A stretch of DNA of 64,000 bases from Bullera alba (Eukaryota; Basidiomycota; Tremellomycetes; Tremellales; Bulleraceae). Positions 34,300 to 46,284 of the stretch are shown in pieces (within the stretch, counting starts at the first letter, position 1; every line of letters begins with the position of its first letter). Both the position numbers and the translations under genes were made by a program. The notes beneath the pieces were generated by a model. That model had not been told where the DNA came from, did not search any database, and worked only from the letters and a program-made list of their open reading frames with translations. The stretch covers positions 1,922,001 to 1,986,000 of the forward strand of contig BCIX01000002.1 in the NCBI GenBank assembly GCA_001600095.1. Direction: 5' to 3'.

Positions 34300-36109
34300 T
34301 CAGAAGTACGACTTGGGATCGGGTCCGGGGAGCCTCGATTGACTTTTGTTGTTGACGACAATGATCTCCCCGAGACCGTCCGAAAGGGAGTTCTTGTCAT
34401 CCTCCATGTCCACATAAGGGGCCTAGGAAATGGTCAACAGGGAGCTGAGAGGCGACTCTAACAGTAGCTCGACTCACTCGGTTCAGGCCAACAGTCCTGG
34501 TCTCCGGGACAGACTAAGTCAAGTTCATTAGTTGCATTACTCGCCGGAGTAAAAGGCTTTATTGCGACCGAGGAGACCTTGACCTACCTGGACATAGGTC
34601 TGCTGGTTAACTTCGACGTCCACTTGGATGGTCCTCTGAGTCGGTCTGTTGGACATTGCGAACTCGGGCCCCTAGAACATGAAATGAGCCAGGAAGTGGC
34701 AAATGGTGAGGTGATACGCCGACTCACGTTTTGATCCTCGTCGCCACTTGCGTTGGATTGGAAGTGAAGACGAGCGTTGAGGGCGTACATAAGACCCATG
34801 CCGTAGAACTTGGACTGGATACCTTGGAGGGTAGAGCCGAAGAGGGAGGAAGGGCTTTTGACTGAAACGTCGGATCGTCAGCTACTGTAAGGTTTCCACG
34901 GGGTCCGGTAGCAAAAAGCTAAGCAGCCACATGACTCACCGAACTCGATCACGAAGATGGTAGCGATGATAGTAGGAGGAACTTGAGATTCCAAAGTCAT
35001 GCGGATCAATCGGGAGATGACCTGTGTGGAATTTAGCTGTCATCAAAACAGTGACGCCCACGGCACCACTCACCCTGTCAGTGTGAGTCCATCCGGTCTT
35101 GGACCTGAGTAGTCCGTATAAGATACACATCGTAATGATGATGTCAGCCGCCATGATCGAGGAGAGCCAGACTAGAAGTAGGGATTAGCTTAAGGCAGTT
35201 AGAGAGTCGGCGGCAGCTACTCACTCAGCTCTGGAACCGATACTCCTGCGGCTTGGAACAAGCTGTCGAAGCTGGAGAACATGATCAAGACCGCGAGTGT
35301 GGCTCCAATCCTATACGCCGTCACGTCAGCACCAAGGGATAAGCGCGGTGGAGCAGTGAACTTACGACATGAGGATCAGGGCTCCAAGGACGACGGGAAT
35401 GATCCATTGTCGCCCACATAGTCTCCACGCGCGGTAGGTGAAGAAGGATTGACAGACCGCAGAGTTGAGCGAGTCAAGGAAAGGGAACCAGGCGAGTCGT
35501 CTGCGCGAGTAAGGCAGTCAGCTACTGTCCGTGTGGTATGTAGGTCAATCGTAGATGGTACTCACTTTGTCTCGGCAAAGGGTGACCATTTACCCTTGAT
35601 GATCTGTCAGTATGTTGCAGAGTCGCAGACGTTGCCAGGGTTTTTACTGACGAAATTTGTCACGAAGAGGTATTGGATAAAATACTACCATCGAGTTAGC
35701 CAAGGCTTCAGATCGACGACGACGCGTCGCGACTCACCCAAATGTACACCGTGATACAGAGGTTGATAGTCGCAGCTGCGATGACGACACCCTTAGTCCA
35801 CCACCTGTCGTTTCGCTGGTACTTGAAGTACTGGTATACCTGCATCGTCATGATGCCTCTGCGTGGTAGGATCGAACGTCAGGTCTGAGAACGGGCGCTC
35901 GAGTAGATATAACTCACGCGAAGTAGGTATCGACGACGACTTGGGCGAACATGCATCCCAGGGAGAACGTCTAATGGGGTCAGTCAGCGTTGGCTCGCGT
36001 TCCTGGAAAGATAGCTGGAAGGTCGAAGCTGGGAGCGGTCTGCTCAGTGACTCACCGCATTGTCGGCGAAGACTGCTGCGATCTCAGCTTCGGTAGTCGG
36101 GATGGCCAT
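34300..36109 (-). CDS. Seven-TM basidiomycete membrane protein (DUF6534-like)
   Basis: Thirteen short exons (36109-36056, 35970-35918, 35858-35738, 35684-35652, 35603-35566, 35500-35366, 35310-35225, 35171-35074, 35021-34940, 34861-34728, 34671-34588, 34513-34478 and 34422-34300) give 358 residues. Hydrophobic segments include FSLGCMFAQVVVDTYFAGIM, VVIAAATINLCITVYIW, IIPVVLGALILMSIGATLAV and IMAADIIITMCILYGLLRSK. The last one, with SKTGWTHTDRVISRLIRMTL, is the hallmark of a seven-helix family widespread in basidiomycetes and called DUF6534. FYGMGLMYALNARLHFQSN ends TM7. The cytosolic tail is acidic/polar and ends PDPKSYF. Function is unknown; a GPCR-like fold has been suggested only from topology (inference). 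Confidence 0.82.
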
Positions 36110-37137
36110 GGCAACAAGTTTCGACGAGAGTGGCCAAAACTGCGAGAGAGAGTGGTATGATAGGGAGGAGGACAGTGAGTGTGTGGTGAGTGAGGAGGAA
36201 AGCAAGTGGGTGTCTGCGGTCAGTGTCGACGCGTTGTTGCAGTCTTATAAACACCGCCGTCTTTGACATCCAGATGGCCAATTTCTGGAGGATTTTCACA
36301 TTGCATGCTTCTAGCTTCTAGCTCCATACTTCTCGAGCTCGTCGCCCAGGTCGAGATTGCGGTCTGTGATGTCTCGACGTACTCGTAACTTAATCAGTTT
36401 GAAGGGTTAGCGTCGACTTGATCAATCCACTTAAATCTCCGAGTAGGAATAGCACAAAGCTCGAGCCCACCTCCGAGCGCGGCGGTGCGTGCAGTGACTC
36501 CGAACGTGACCGGACGACTAATAGAGGGCGTACCCGTCGCCCAGGTACAAATGTCCATGCTGGTCACCAGAGCCAGGGCGGATCAAGGGGGTGAATCAAG
36601 TTCCTGACCGGGATGGCGAAAATTCAAAGGATGTTTTGCAACTCCGCGAGGTCTGGAGACTTGCGACGGGCGGAGACGGCATGTATGGGAGGGAGCCTAA
36701 GGGTGCGTAAGGGTGTGAACCAAGGTATGAGGATCGACGGAGATTGAGAACGCTATGATCGTGAGCTTCGAACACGAGGCATCGATGGCCGGACCATGCC
36801 GAAACCCAAAGGAAGGGGTCGAACCTGATCATGTCCTAACCGGGCTCACCTATGCTGGGTTGCATTGCCAATATGTCCCCGAGCTTCTTTCCGTTGGGAT
36901 GAAGCATCCTGCTGTCCACTCGCTCCTGATCATGCTCTATGTCAATGCATGGTCATCCTCGTCCACGGGGCTATACTGTACAACTGGGAACAGTCCTTTT
37001 GAACGGACCCGAGCTCCTCTTCGTTGACGAGTTAACGAGTCTCTTTTGTCGCCTCTATCAGGTCTCTGACAGTCTCCACTTCCAGTAAGACACTTCAGGC
37101 CATAGAGACTCTCCCTATCCAACCATCATTCCCTCGT
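36110..37137. other. Intergenic, 1 kb, no gene seen
   Basis: It should hold the promoter of the DUF6534-like gene and the 3' end of OST5. Frames seen here lack splice context and have no recognisable protein content. Confidence 0.45.
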
Positions 37138-37546
37138 TCATATGTACACTCCCACTGTGCAGAACAGAGCGACGACTCCGGCTCCAGCTAGCGTAGACGC
37201 CGTTAGGGCGATACCGAACTCTGGCAATGGATTCGACGTGCGACGCAGACTATAAGGATGGAGCGTCAGCTACGACCGAAACCTTTGCAGCAGCTCATAA
37301 TGATCGCCGCGTGGACACGACTCACGCAGTGAAGGTGAAAGTGAGGGCGAAGAAAAGAGCGAGAGCGACTAGGGCAATATACGGCAGTAGAGCCGTTGGT
37401 ACGGGTGGGCGGAACGCTGGCAGCGTTGAGTGTAGGGCCTACGACAAAGCGATAATCTCAGCACGTCTCCTGCACAAACTGGTCGTACGTCCTGTTCGTA
37501 ACGATGAACGAAATCTCACCTTGATAGCGGCGTAGGATTCGGACAT
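37138..37546 (-). CDS. OST5: Oligosaccharyltransferase subunit Ost5 (TMEM258)
   Basis: Exons are 37546-37520, 37438-37326 and 37249-37138, for 83 residues, the normal size. Ost5 is a two-helix subunit of the ER oligosaccharyltransferase that pairs with Ost1/Stt3. The helices are PYIALVALALFFALTFTF and FGIALTASTLAGAGVVALF. The motif S-LAG-G-VALFC-VGVYI near the C-terminus is diagnostic. No long single-frame ORF exists, so the gene is easily missed. Intron sequence and frame joins support the model at every junction. Confidence 0.9.
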
Positions 37547-38123
37547 GACGACGGAACTTTGATGGCTCGAGGATGCTGTTGCTCCTACGAAGCTTTTGTC
37601 GAGAGCAGGATCGGGAGCACAGCCGTTTGACTATGCTTTTGAGACTGCGAGGATGCTTATAGTCTGCAAGGTGTTATGCAATGGACCAGCTGTACTCATA
37701 GCAGCAACCAAGGCAGCAACGGTTGAGCAACGGTCATGCCGGTCAAGATCCCACAGCTCGCGGTGCCGGCTCTACGGTGGAGGACAATTAAACCTTATTC
37801 GCACCCTCCTCTTTACAAGGCGCGCGACGCCTCCGCCGCCAGCTGCAGCGTCAAATGACTCTTAGCAACTAAGTACTGGCGATACGTCGCATGGCTTCAA
37901 CATCCAGCACACCTCGAACACAATACTCAATACTTGCGATTCGGCCAGCGACCTTGCGAGACCGGAGACAATACGTGTGGACAGAATCGAGGAAGAGTGG
38001 AATTAGGGGAGGAAGTAGCGAGCCCGAACAAGACGACCTTCGACTTGACGATTGCTCGAGCTTTCCGCTAGGTCCACGTCCGTGTCGGATCCGCGCAACG
38101 CTTCGTCCACGTACAGTGGCACA
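37547..38123. promoter_or_regulatory. Divergent promoter between OST5 and LRG1
   Basis: 577 bp between start codons. An upstream ATG at 37891 opens an overlapping frame (listed separately). A CTTGAC...CCGCTAG stretch ending at about 38070 looks like a splice acceptor, so the LRG1 leader may be spliced. Confidence 0.45.
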
Positions 38124-38208
38124 ATGTCCTCACCTTCTTCGGCGCGATTCAGTGTGCCGGCTCCAAGAGGGAGAGAGTCGCCTCGGCCACCATCAAACGA
38201 CGGACTGA
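37891..38208 (+). promoter_or_regulatory. Possible overlapping upstream ORF in the LRG1 leader
   Basis: An ATG at 37891 opens 105 codons that pass the LRG1 ATG (38124) in another frame and stop at 38206-38208. If transcribed unspliced, it would compete with LRG1 translation. Whether the transcript starts 5' of 37891 is not visible from sequence. Confidence 0.3.
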
Positions 38209-41200
38209 GTACACCCCGCTCATCGTTCGACCATCACGGCGCGGGATCTCGTAACGGGCACCAACAGATGTCAGAGGCGTCTTCATCTCGGTTATCCATC
38301 CACGATTCTCCCGTATCTGCATCCTCGAGCTCGAGACATGGCCCAAGGAATGGATGGACAGGCCAACAACAGCAACCTCAAACGCAGCCCTCGTATATGC
38401 AAACCGGGACAGGAGGATCATCCTCTGGTTCTTCCTCTTCAGCTAATTACGGCAAATTGCCGAGAATTCAAACGAGCAATGTGGATTCACCCCGGCGCAG
38501 AGGGGAGAACGATGATCACTCCAATGGACCTCATAGTGCGCCCCTGGACGGACCGTTGAGACCGCCAGATTTACAGCAGTCCGGGCAGAGATTCGCGGGA
38601 GGACCTCTTCGATCTTCGTCGTCGCCGGAACCGTGGTCAACAAACTCGAGGGGCTCATCACCTTCGCACTCGCCCATCGACCACAGACCCAACATGACAG
38701 CTGGATATCCGACTCGAAATGGCACTGCCTCGTATGATCCTGCACCGGGCAGCATCACGATGCCTATACCGCAGTTACCAACGCGGAAGTCTTCGGTCAC
38801 AGACAAAGCTCGGCCTCTGACCCCACAATCGTCACACCCCTCACTCGCTGGGTCGTCTAAAAATGGATCGCCAAGCACACCCACTGCCAGTCGCGCGACG
38901 AGTGATGGACCACCAGTCACGTCCGTCAGTGACGGTCGAAGCGCTACAGGCGGTCCAACACCAAAAGCCAACAAGCGTCACGAGCCAGCCCAATGCGGAC
39001 AGTGCGGGAACGTGGTTCACGGCCAGTTTGTTCGGGCCATGGGCAAGGTGTATCATTTGAACTGCTTTCGGTGCAAAGTAAGTCGAAAGTCGCCTCAGTG
39101 TAAAACGGGACTGACCCATGTATAGGATTGCGGAAAGGTGGTCGCTTCAAAATTCTTCCCGGTGGAAGAGCCAGAGGGCATGTTCCCATTATGCGAGAGG
39201 GACTACTTCGCCAGGCTGGACTTGATTTGTGCCAAATGCGATCAAGCTTTGCGGTCCAGCTACATCACGGCGTGCGGTGAGTAGACTCGTCGAGCACAGA
39301 CATGTTGTGTATTGACAGAGCTCCAGGCAACAAGTATCACGTGGAGCACTTCACTTGCTCGGAATGTGATGTTCTATTTGGACCCAATGATTCTTACTAC
39401 GAGCACGGATCGAAAGTCTGTGCGTATACAAGACTGACCGGTTCCCGGATCTGTAATTGACTAGACATAGACTGCCACTACCACTACTCAACGCGATTCG
39501 CGGTCAAATGCGTAGGATGCGAGACCGCCATTCTGAAACAGTTCGTCGAGATGAACAGGAATGGCAGAGACGAATGCTGGCATCCGGAATGCTACATGAT
39601 CTCAAAAGTGAGCTGCATCGGACCCTTGCGTGTTCTCAACGCTCACCCTGTCATTGTAGTTCTGGAACGTACGCCTGGCTTCGAAGAACTTTGGTACACC
39701 CGCAAACTCTGCCGTCTCGTCCTCAGTCTCCCTGCTCGACATGACTCCGTCGACCAACCCCTCCGCAATGAGCATGACGACAGTCACATCAAATTCCTCA
39801 TCAGCCACCAGCCCATCCGTCGAAACGGACCTCACGCCAGAAATGCTCAAAGAGAAGCAAGATGCAATGGAGATGAAAGTCCAGCAGATATGGCACGTCC
39901 TATCGGGCTACGAGGAAAGCTCGGCTGCTTTAATAGGAGAAATGCTCAGAGCGGTCAACAACCGACAGCTTTTGGAGATTATCCTCCTCGCCGAGCGGTT
40001 CATACTCTATGTTGAGGTGCTCTTTGCCGTCATTGACGATCTCGAAGCGCAATTCGCCATCGCGGGAGTAAAGGGTGGGTGGCCAGAAGACGGCGTTCGA
40101 AGCGCTGAACTGACCTCGTGTTTTTATAGGCATGTCGCACGCCCGTGAAGCCAAGCATCTGTGCCGAAGACTAGTCAACCTCTTATCCGCCATGTCGCAA
40201 TTATCGCCCAACACTCAAGACCTCTTCACCCTTATCACGCAACTAGCTCATTACCTCAAGATCTTGATTAGAGTGGCGTTGACTGGTGCGATAAAGCTTG
40301 AGCGGGATCTCAACAACCCGAGCGCGATGGCAAACTGCCTCGCTAGGCTCAACCTCCTCGCAATGGATAACGGAGATCCGACCATCGAGAGGCGAGGCAG
40401 CAGTGCGAACTCGCCCTCGAACGGCGCTAGCAATACCCATCCTGTGGTCCCGACAGGCGATGACGAGCAGTTGAAAAGGAATATCGATGCTCTCACTCGG
40501 TCACCGCAGGGCTTCATCGCGAGTACCCAGTCCATCGCGTATGGATACCGGTCATTGGCGGTGGGTTGTATCGGCTAGTCTCTGTGGCTGCCTACTAACA
40601 TTCACTTGCAGCCGGAGATCACGGGAGAATCGACTCTACGAGGTACACTGGACGAGGATATCATCCCTCCTGAAGGATGTGGCCTGTGCAAGCAACCCGT
40701 CGAGGAGAACTGTATCCGACTTGGAATGTTCAATCGGTGGCACCCGGCCTGCGTGATCTGCGGCAATTGTGGCGACAAAGCTGCTACTCCATTACCGCTC
40801 AAAGACGAGGCATCGGACGAGGGTCATAAGGACGACAGCATAACAGGTCCTGGAGGCACGATCACTGCGCTGCGGACGAACCGACGAATTGCCCCTCGCG
40901 TCGACGAGTTCTTCTACGAGCCTGTACAGACAGTGTACCCACCCGAGTCGATCTACTGCATGGTTCACCGGACGCCGACCTGCAAAAGTGGTTTCAAGAC
41001 CGTTTCGCGGTTAGAACAATACGCTTTCTTGCTGCATATCGCGCTGCGGAGGCTGTATGTACACTTCAGAGTCCATCACGATCTCCCGAGCAGTAAGTGG
41101 ACTAGATGATCCCAAGAGAAGATATCACTGACGTTCTCCAGTCCGAGGCCAGAGACTTGAAGAGCCAGGAATCTCACGGAACGATCCAGATGTCAAGCGA

Positions 41201-43276
41201 GTCAAGTCGGTCACTTTGGATAGGAAGATCTCATCGACGGCTCGTCTGCCCCAGCGATCAACAGTGGTCGAGTCGCCTGCGGGCCGCATGGCCAATGCCA
41301 GCGGCCAAGTCGTTTCCGCCAGGGATTCTCAGGCTCCAGAAACTCCAATAGAACCATCGGGTCCGTCAGAGCAGTCAGCATGCGACGATTCTACTGTAAG
41401 CGTGGATGTCCTACGTCCTGCTTTCGCCCGGAACAACACTTCTGTCATGATCATCAACGAAGCTGCGACTTCCGAGGACCAACAAGTCGTCGACACTTTG
41501 ACGGCGGCCAGCATCGGACCTGACGACGACGCAATCACGCTCGGTGACATCCCTCTACTCGCCGATCAGACGATACGACACGCCCAGCGACGCGACGGCA
41601 GGATCCTGCTCAGCACGCTCAACACGCTGCAGAGTTTGATTGTCAAGCATTTCTCTCTCCTCTTGCTCCAAAAATCGGCAATTGGGCACGCCATAGAGCT
41701 GGACGAAGTGTTGGAATTGCTGGACAGCAGGAAGAACCAGTGGTGGAACAAGATCTTCAAGGGTAATCAGAAGAAGGACCAAAAGAAGAAGGGTGAGTAG
41801 ATCAAGCTTGCTGGGATTGCGCAGAGGCTGACCTGCCACAGGCGTGTTCGGCGTGCCGATCGAGATCCTCGTCGAGAGGACCGGGTCCGACTCGCAGATG
41901 GGCGCGTCCAACCAGTGTCTCCGAGTCCCCGAGTTCATCGAGGACATCGTTTCGACCATGCGGCAAATGGGTGAGTACCGTCAAGGCCAAGGTCGCGTAT
42001 GTTGCTAACAGCAACAGACATGGCAATCGAGGGTATCTTCCGAAAGAACGGTAACATCCGTCGGCTGCAGCAAATCGCCGAGGCACTGGACAAGGATTCG
42101 ACCACTGTCAACCTGTCAGAGGAGAACCCGGTGCAGCTAGCCGCTCTTCTCAAGCGATGGCTGCGGGAGATGCCGGATCCACTATTGACCTTCCGTCTGC
42201 ACAAGCTGTTCTGCGCTGCTGCTTGTGAGTGATCATACGGGCGCCGAAGCTGTATAGCATATTGACCTGGTGATACAGCCCTGCAAAACAGAGAAGAACG
42301 ACAACGATGCTTGCACCTCTTGATCACCTTGCTGCCGCGATACAACCGGGACACAATGGAAGTCCTCTTCGTCTTCCTCAAGTGGGTTGGCACGTTCTCG
42401 TATCGAGACGAAGAGACTGGATCTCGAATGGATTTGGCCAATCTCGCAACTGTCATCTGCCCATCGATTCTCTACGCCAAGGGTGCCAACGCGGCTCGAG
42501 ACGAATCGTTTATCGCAATCTCGGTTGTACAGGACTTACTGGAAAACCAGGACGAATACTACTTCGTCCCCGCAGAGCTCGAGTTTGTCATCCACGAGAA
42601 CATATTCAGCATCTTCGCTAAAGAATTGGATCTACCGCCAAAGGAGATTCACAGGCATTGCTCAAAGTACATGCAGGCTCGGGGCGGAGTGGCCGGTATG
42701 GGTCGACCCATGGGACCTGTTGGTGGGGGAATGCCAATACCCCAGACGACGATGCCCAACATGCGCGAAAGGCCTTCCGACCCTCGATTATCGGCTCACC
42801 GCTCGGAGGGCAACATCGCCGCTCAAGCTGACAACTCGAGCAACACCAGTGGAGGACATAGCGGTAGCGGCAGCGGCAGTACTGGTGGGAACGGTAATTT
42901 CAGCGGTGGTCAGAATGGTATACACCAGCCCTCACCGTCCACATTCCGGCCGAATCCCGTAGGAGGCAGTTCTTCCAGGCCAACCAGCTGGGCACAGCAA
43001 CAGCCGGTCCCATCCCTCAATGTCAGTTCGCTAACCGGCACCCCCGGCTGGAGAGGCAATGGTCCGAGCGGAAACTCAAGCGGAGGTCCATTCCAGGGAA
43101 GTGCGATGAACGGATCTCGGACCTCGTCAAGGGGGTCAGCGCCGCCATCCCCGGGTCCGGGAACCGACGGTGAGAGGAGGAGCTTCCAGATGGAGAGAGA
43201 TAGGAGTTGGCAATCTGTCAACCAGGAGCAAGGGGACTGGTCTGCGAATGCCGCCCGTGGACAGCAGCAGCGGTAA
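38124..43276 (+). CDS. LRG1: LIM-domain Rho GTPase-activating protein (Lrg1 type)
   Basis: Eleven exons: 38124-39077, 39126-39276, 39327-39419, 39471-39607, 39660-40074, 40130-40560, 40612-41092, 41142-41792, 41842-41970, 42018-42224 and 42279-43276, for 1548 residues. Three LIM zinc fingers are visible. The first starts CGQCGNVVHG. The second includes CAKCDQALRSSYITACGNKY followed by HFTCSEC. The third is CGLCKQPVEENC with WHPACVICGNCG. The RhoGAP domain comes late: FGVPIEILVERTG, the arginine-finger loop GIFRKNGNIRR, and LKRWLREMPDPLLTF. VLSGYEESSAALIGEMLRAV matches the linker of Lrg1. Yeast Lrg1 down-regulates Rho1 and 1,3-beta-glucan synthesis. N- and C-termini are long and Ser/Pro/Gln/Gly-rich. 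The start is the first ATG in frame; a longer 5' end is possible. Confidence 0.92.
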
Positions 43277-43652
43277 AGGAGAAGTGAGGGGATGAGGATA
43301 TACGCGGAAGCGGCAAAGGACAATTTGAGAATCTCGCTACGACCTCAAGAAACGACAAGATATGCGACTTGCCATACCCACTACGACCAGCGGAAGCTGG
43401 TTTTGGAAGAGAAAGACGAAATGAAATACGAAAGGACACTGTTCTCGGATCTGAGGACCTCAAGGTAGGACCGATCTAGTGATTGTTAGTAGTGGTCGAG
43501 AGGACAAGCAGTAAGAATACTCTGACTCTTGTGTTGCTACTTGATGTACCAATGCATGTCGACGGCACGAGTGCTCTATCAGTACAACTATCTTAGAATC
43601 TGATACAACGGGGTCCCCAGGCGAGATCACTAGATGATGATGATCCGTCACG
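43277..43652. terminator. Convergent 3' region between LRG1 and SNF8
   Basis: 376 bp between opposing stop codons, with no coding signal. Confidence 0.45.
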
Positions 43653-44468
43653 TCACAAGCCGTCCGAGCCAAAGTCGACTGCAGATATCATCCACACTTC
43701 CCTCTCCCCCGATTCCGCCTGTTCGTCTACCCACCCGAGGCCTTCTCTCATAACAGTATCGTTGAGCGCGGTGTTGGCTCTAACGTCTGACCACCCGGTG
43801 TCCCGCTTGATGCTGTTCACGCTGAGTTTGCCATTTGTTGGCACGGCGAGGACCAACAGTGTCGACTGATCTGTATCCAGCTCTCTGGGCACTGATCGCA
43901 CGTAGATTTGGGCTCCTATTGGGTGTATGGTGTATCCGGCGTACAGTGGTCTTAGAAGATCTATCGCCCTCAGAACATCTTCTCTCGTCACTGAGCCGAT
44001 GGCTTGTTGACCATTTGTCGTCGTTGAGGCTGTAGGCTTGATTCCTCTTAATTTCTCTACCCTCCTCACCAATTCGTTGACATCTATCATCCCTCCATTC
44101 CTATCCCTAGTCGAGACGCACACGTCGACGACTTGTACCGCCACCTCATACTCCCATTCTCCTACACCCAGTATCTCACTCCACCACCCCAAGCCAGCTT
44201 TGCTTGACGTGCCTTTTGATCTATCCCCACTCAGGGGATCGACGCCGATTGCCGCACACATTTTCTGGAACTGATGTCGGAATGCGGGATCACGCCGGAT
44301 ATCCCCTCGGTGCTCCTGGGCAAACTGCTGCAAAGCATCCTTGAATGATGATAGGGAGGATTGTAGCGAGACGAGCTGGTTGGATGATATGGTCGAGGAT
44401 AGGGCGGCGTACGAGCTCGTATTGGCAGTGTGCCGAGACAAGGCGGATATACCGGCGCCTTTCCGCAT
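43653..44468 (-). CDS. SNF8: ESCRT-II subunit Snf8/Vps22 (EAP30)
   Basis: A single-exon gene of 271 residues, one of the few intronless genes here. ESCRT-II bridges ESCRT-I and ESCRT-III on endosomes during multivesicular-body sorting. The start MRKGAGISAL matches the family's N-terminus. An in-frame GTG five codons upstream was rejected. The helical hairpin FKDALQQFAQEHRGDIRRDP is followed by FRHQFQKMCAAIGVDPL and two winged-helix domains, the first with GVGEWEYEVAVQVVDVC and the second with LLVLAVPTNGKLSVNSIKRD. It ends with the TGWSDVRANTALNDTVMREG helix and GLGWVDEQ. Confidence 0.95.
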   Translation of the reverse strand: MRKGAGISALSRHTANTSSYAALSSTISSNQLVSLQSSLSSFKDALQQFAQEHRGDIRRDPAFRHQFQKMCAAIGVDPLSGDRSKGTSSKAGLGWWSEILGVGEWEYEVAVQVVDVCVSTRDRNGGMIDVNELVRRVEKLRGIKPTASTTTNGQQAIGSVTREDVLRAIDLLRPLYAGYTIHPIGAQIYVRSVPRELDTDQSTLLVLAVPTNGKLSVNSIKRDTGWSDVRANTALNDTVMREGLGWVDEQAESGEREVWMISAVDFGSDGL

Positions 44469-45056
44469 GGCGAGTCGTGTCACAAGCTGTCGGGAGTCAA
44501 GGGCTGTGTCACTTCTTGCAGGCCTCCTATATAGTGTTGGATGAAGCTCGAAAGGTAGAAGAAGCTTGTCGTCCCGTTAGAGCATGCTGACGCTATTGTA
44601 CCAGGCTTATACCGGAATCCGGCAGTGGTGTTGACGTCCTGTCCTTGCGCTACCGCCTAGAAGGATCTGGACCTCCGTGCACTGGCGAGCCACTGACTAT
44701 GGGTGGTCGCCTGCTTGATTTCGATGTCCCTGTCGACAACTGGAAGAGGATCACAAGTCCGTGTTGTGTTGACTTCGACTATCTGACGGGGCCGCTAGCA
44801 CCGTACCGTGATGATTGCCTTGAACGAGGACGCTCCGAGTCACGTGATTTACGGCGAGATCGATGTCGCCCCCTGCCGGTCGGCGAGAGACAGATCGATA
44901 TGACGGTTGATGTTATGAGCTTCCTGCTTCGTATTGACATCTCTCATCCCAGCGCCGGCAGTCCGCTCACGGCGGGGGTAGAATACTTCTCGTGAAAACC
45001 CGTCTAATCGAGCGAATCCCTTCGTTTGCCCAACTCGGCGACTGCGGCTGGACACA
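44469..45056. promoter_or_regulatory. Divergent promoter between SNF8 and the flavin reductase-like gene
   Basis: 588 bp between start codons with no supported gene. Confidence 0.45.
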
Positions 45057-46004
45057 ATGATCGCATCCTCAAGTCGTACGAAATTGCCAGTATCAACCAG
45101 TCTATGCTATGCCTCGGTCTGTATCCCTATCAGAAGTCCTCGACTACAGCGTCGGCATCGATCAAGCGGAGTGGATACTACTGGTGATGTGTCCGAACAG
45201 CTAAGAGAGGTCATGCGATCAGTGCCCCAGGTAAGTACTCGTCGCATTGACAACACCGTACTCGGATATCAATGCTAACTTTTGACTTTGCTGTAGCCGG
45301 TAGCACTTGCTGTGACTCGCATACCGCCCAACGAAACGACTGGAGCTGAATCACCGCGGTATCACGGTGCTACTCTCAGCTCATTCACCTCACTCACATT
45401 ACACCCGCATCCCCTGGTCGCATTCAGTTTACGGCTACCCTCCCGCCTAGCAGACTACCTCCGATCGGATGCTTCCTCATCTCCAACGACTCCTACCTCA
45501 GCTCGCATACCGAATCCGTCCAGCACCCCATTTCCGTTTACGCCTAATGGTAAATCAATAACGATATCTCTCTTGTCTCAGACCCATGCAGAGCTCGCCA
45601 ATCAATTCTCCAAATTCTCGCCTGATCAATCATCCCTCTTCGACCCATCTTCCGGGCACTTTGACAACTCCAACGATGCCTCCGCTGTCAAAGACGCTAT
45701 TGGAACCCTCTCATGCGAGGTCGTATCCTCACTTCCACTGAAAGATATTTGCGAAACGCCAAGCGAGGACGATGACGCCGACATCGAGTTTGATCCTGAA
45801 GTCGAAGGAGCCGGGCTGTACAACACTCGTTCACCACCTCCAGATCAATCATCCACAGGGACACGGCAGGAACCTGGGAGCATACATGGGAGCGAGCTCT
45901 TCATCTGTAAAGTAACCAAAGTCACCATGGGCACAGGACCAAATTCTCAGAATCCTATGTTGTACTGGAATCAGCAATACACCAGTGTACAGGGCGCAAA
46001 GTAG
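45057..46004 (+). CDS. Flavin reductase-like FMN-binding protein, probably mitochondrial
   Basis: Exons are 45057-45230 and 45297-46004, for 293 residues. The N-terminus (MIASSSRTKLPVSTSLCYAS, then IRSPRLQRRHRSS) is basic and lacks acidic residues, fitting a mitochondrial presequence. The domain begins LREVMRSVPQPVALAVTR. It continues with HGATLSSFTSLTLHPHPLV and FSLRLPSRLADYLR, the flavin-binding split-barrel signature of the flavin reductase family. An acidic insertion (PSEDDDADIEFDPEVEG) lies before the last strand, ELFICKVTKV. It ends MLYWNQQYTSV, as fungal homologues do. The substrate is unknown. Confidence 0.88.
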
Positions 46005-46284
46005 GCTTCATTCGGGGCATATGCATGTGATGGGAGATAGATTTACAACCGTGTATCCTTACCGAAGATATATATTGTGCAGCGCATGGCAAGGCTCATG
46101 AACCTGTTCCGGCGGCGCGATAAGTCGTTTCGTTTCGTGTTTCGTCAAAGGCCTGTATAGGGCTTCAGGCCCGTTTTCGTGATAGCATGCGCGAGTTGTT
46201 GACCAGCTGTCGATCCATCGACATCTGATGTGATCTGTGTCTCCTTGATCCTTCCCAAGTTGCCCCTCCACCTTCTCCGAGTCT

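Noticed and set aside
36755..37027. 90-codon plus-strand frame between the DUF6534-like gene and OST5
   Set aside because: Isolated, with no splice partners and no family resemblance; consistent with chance.
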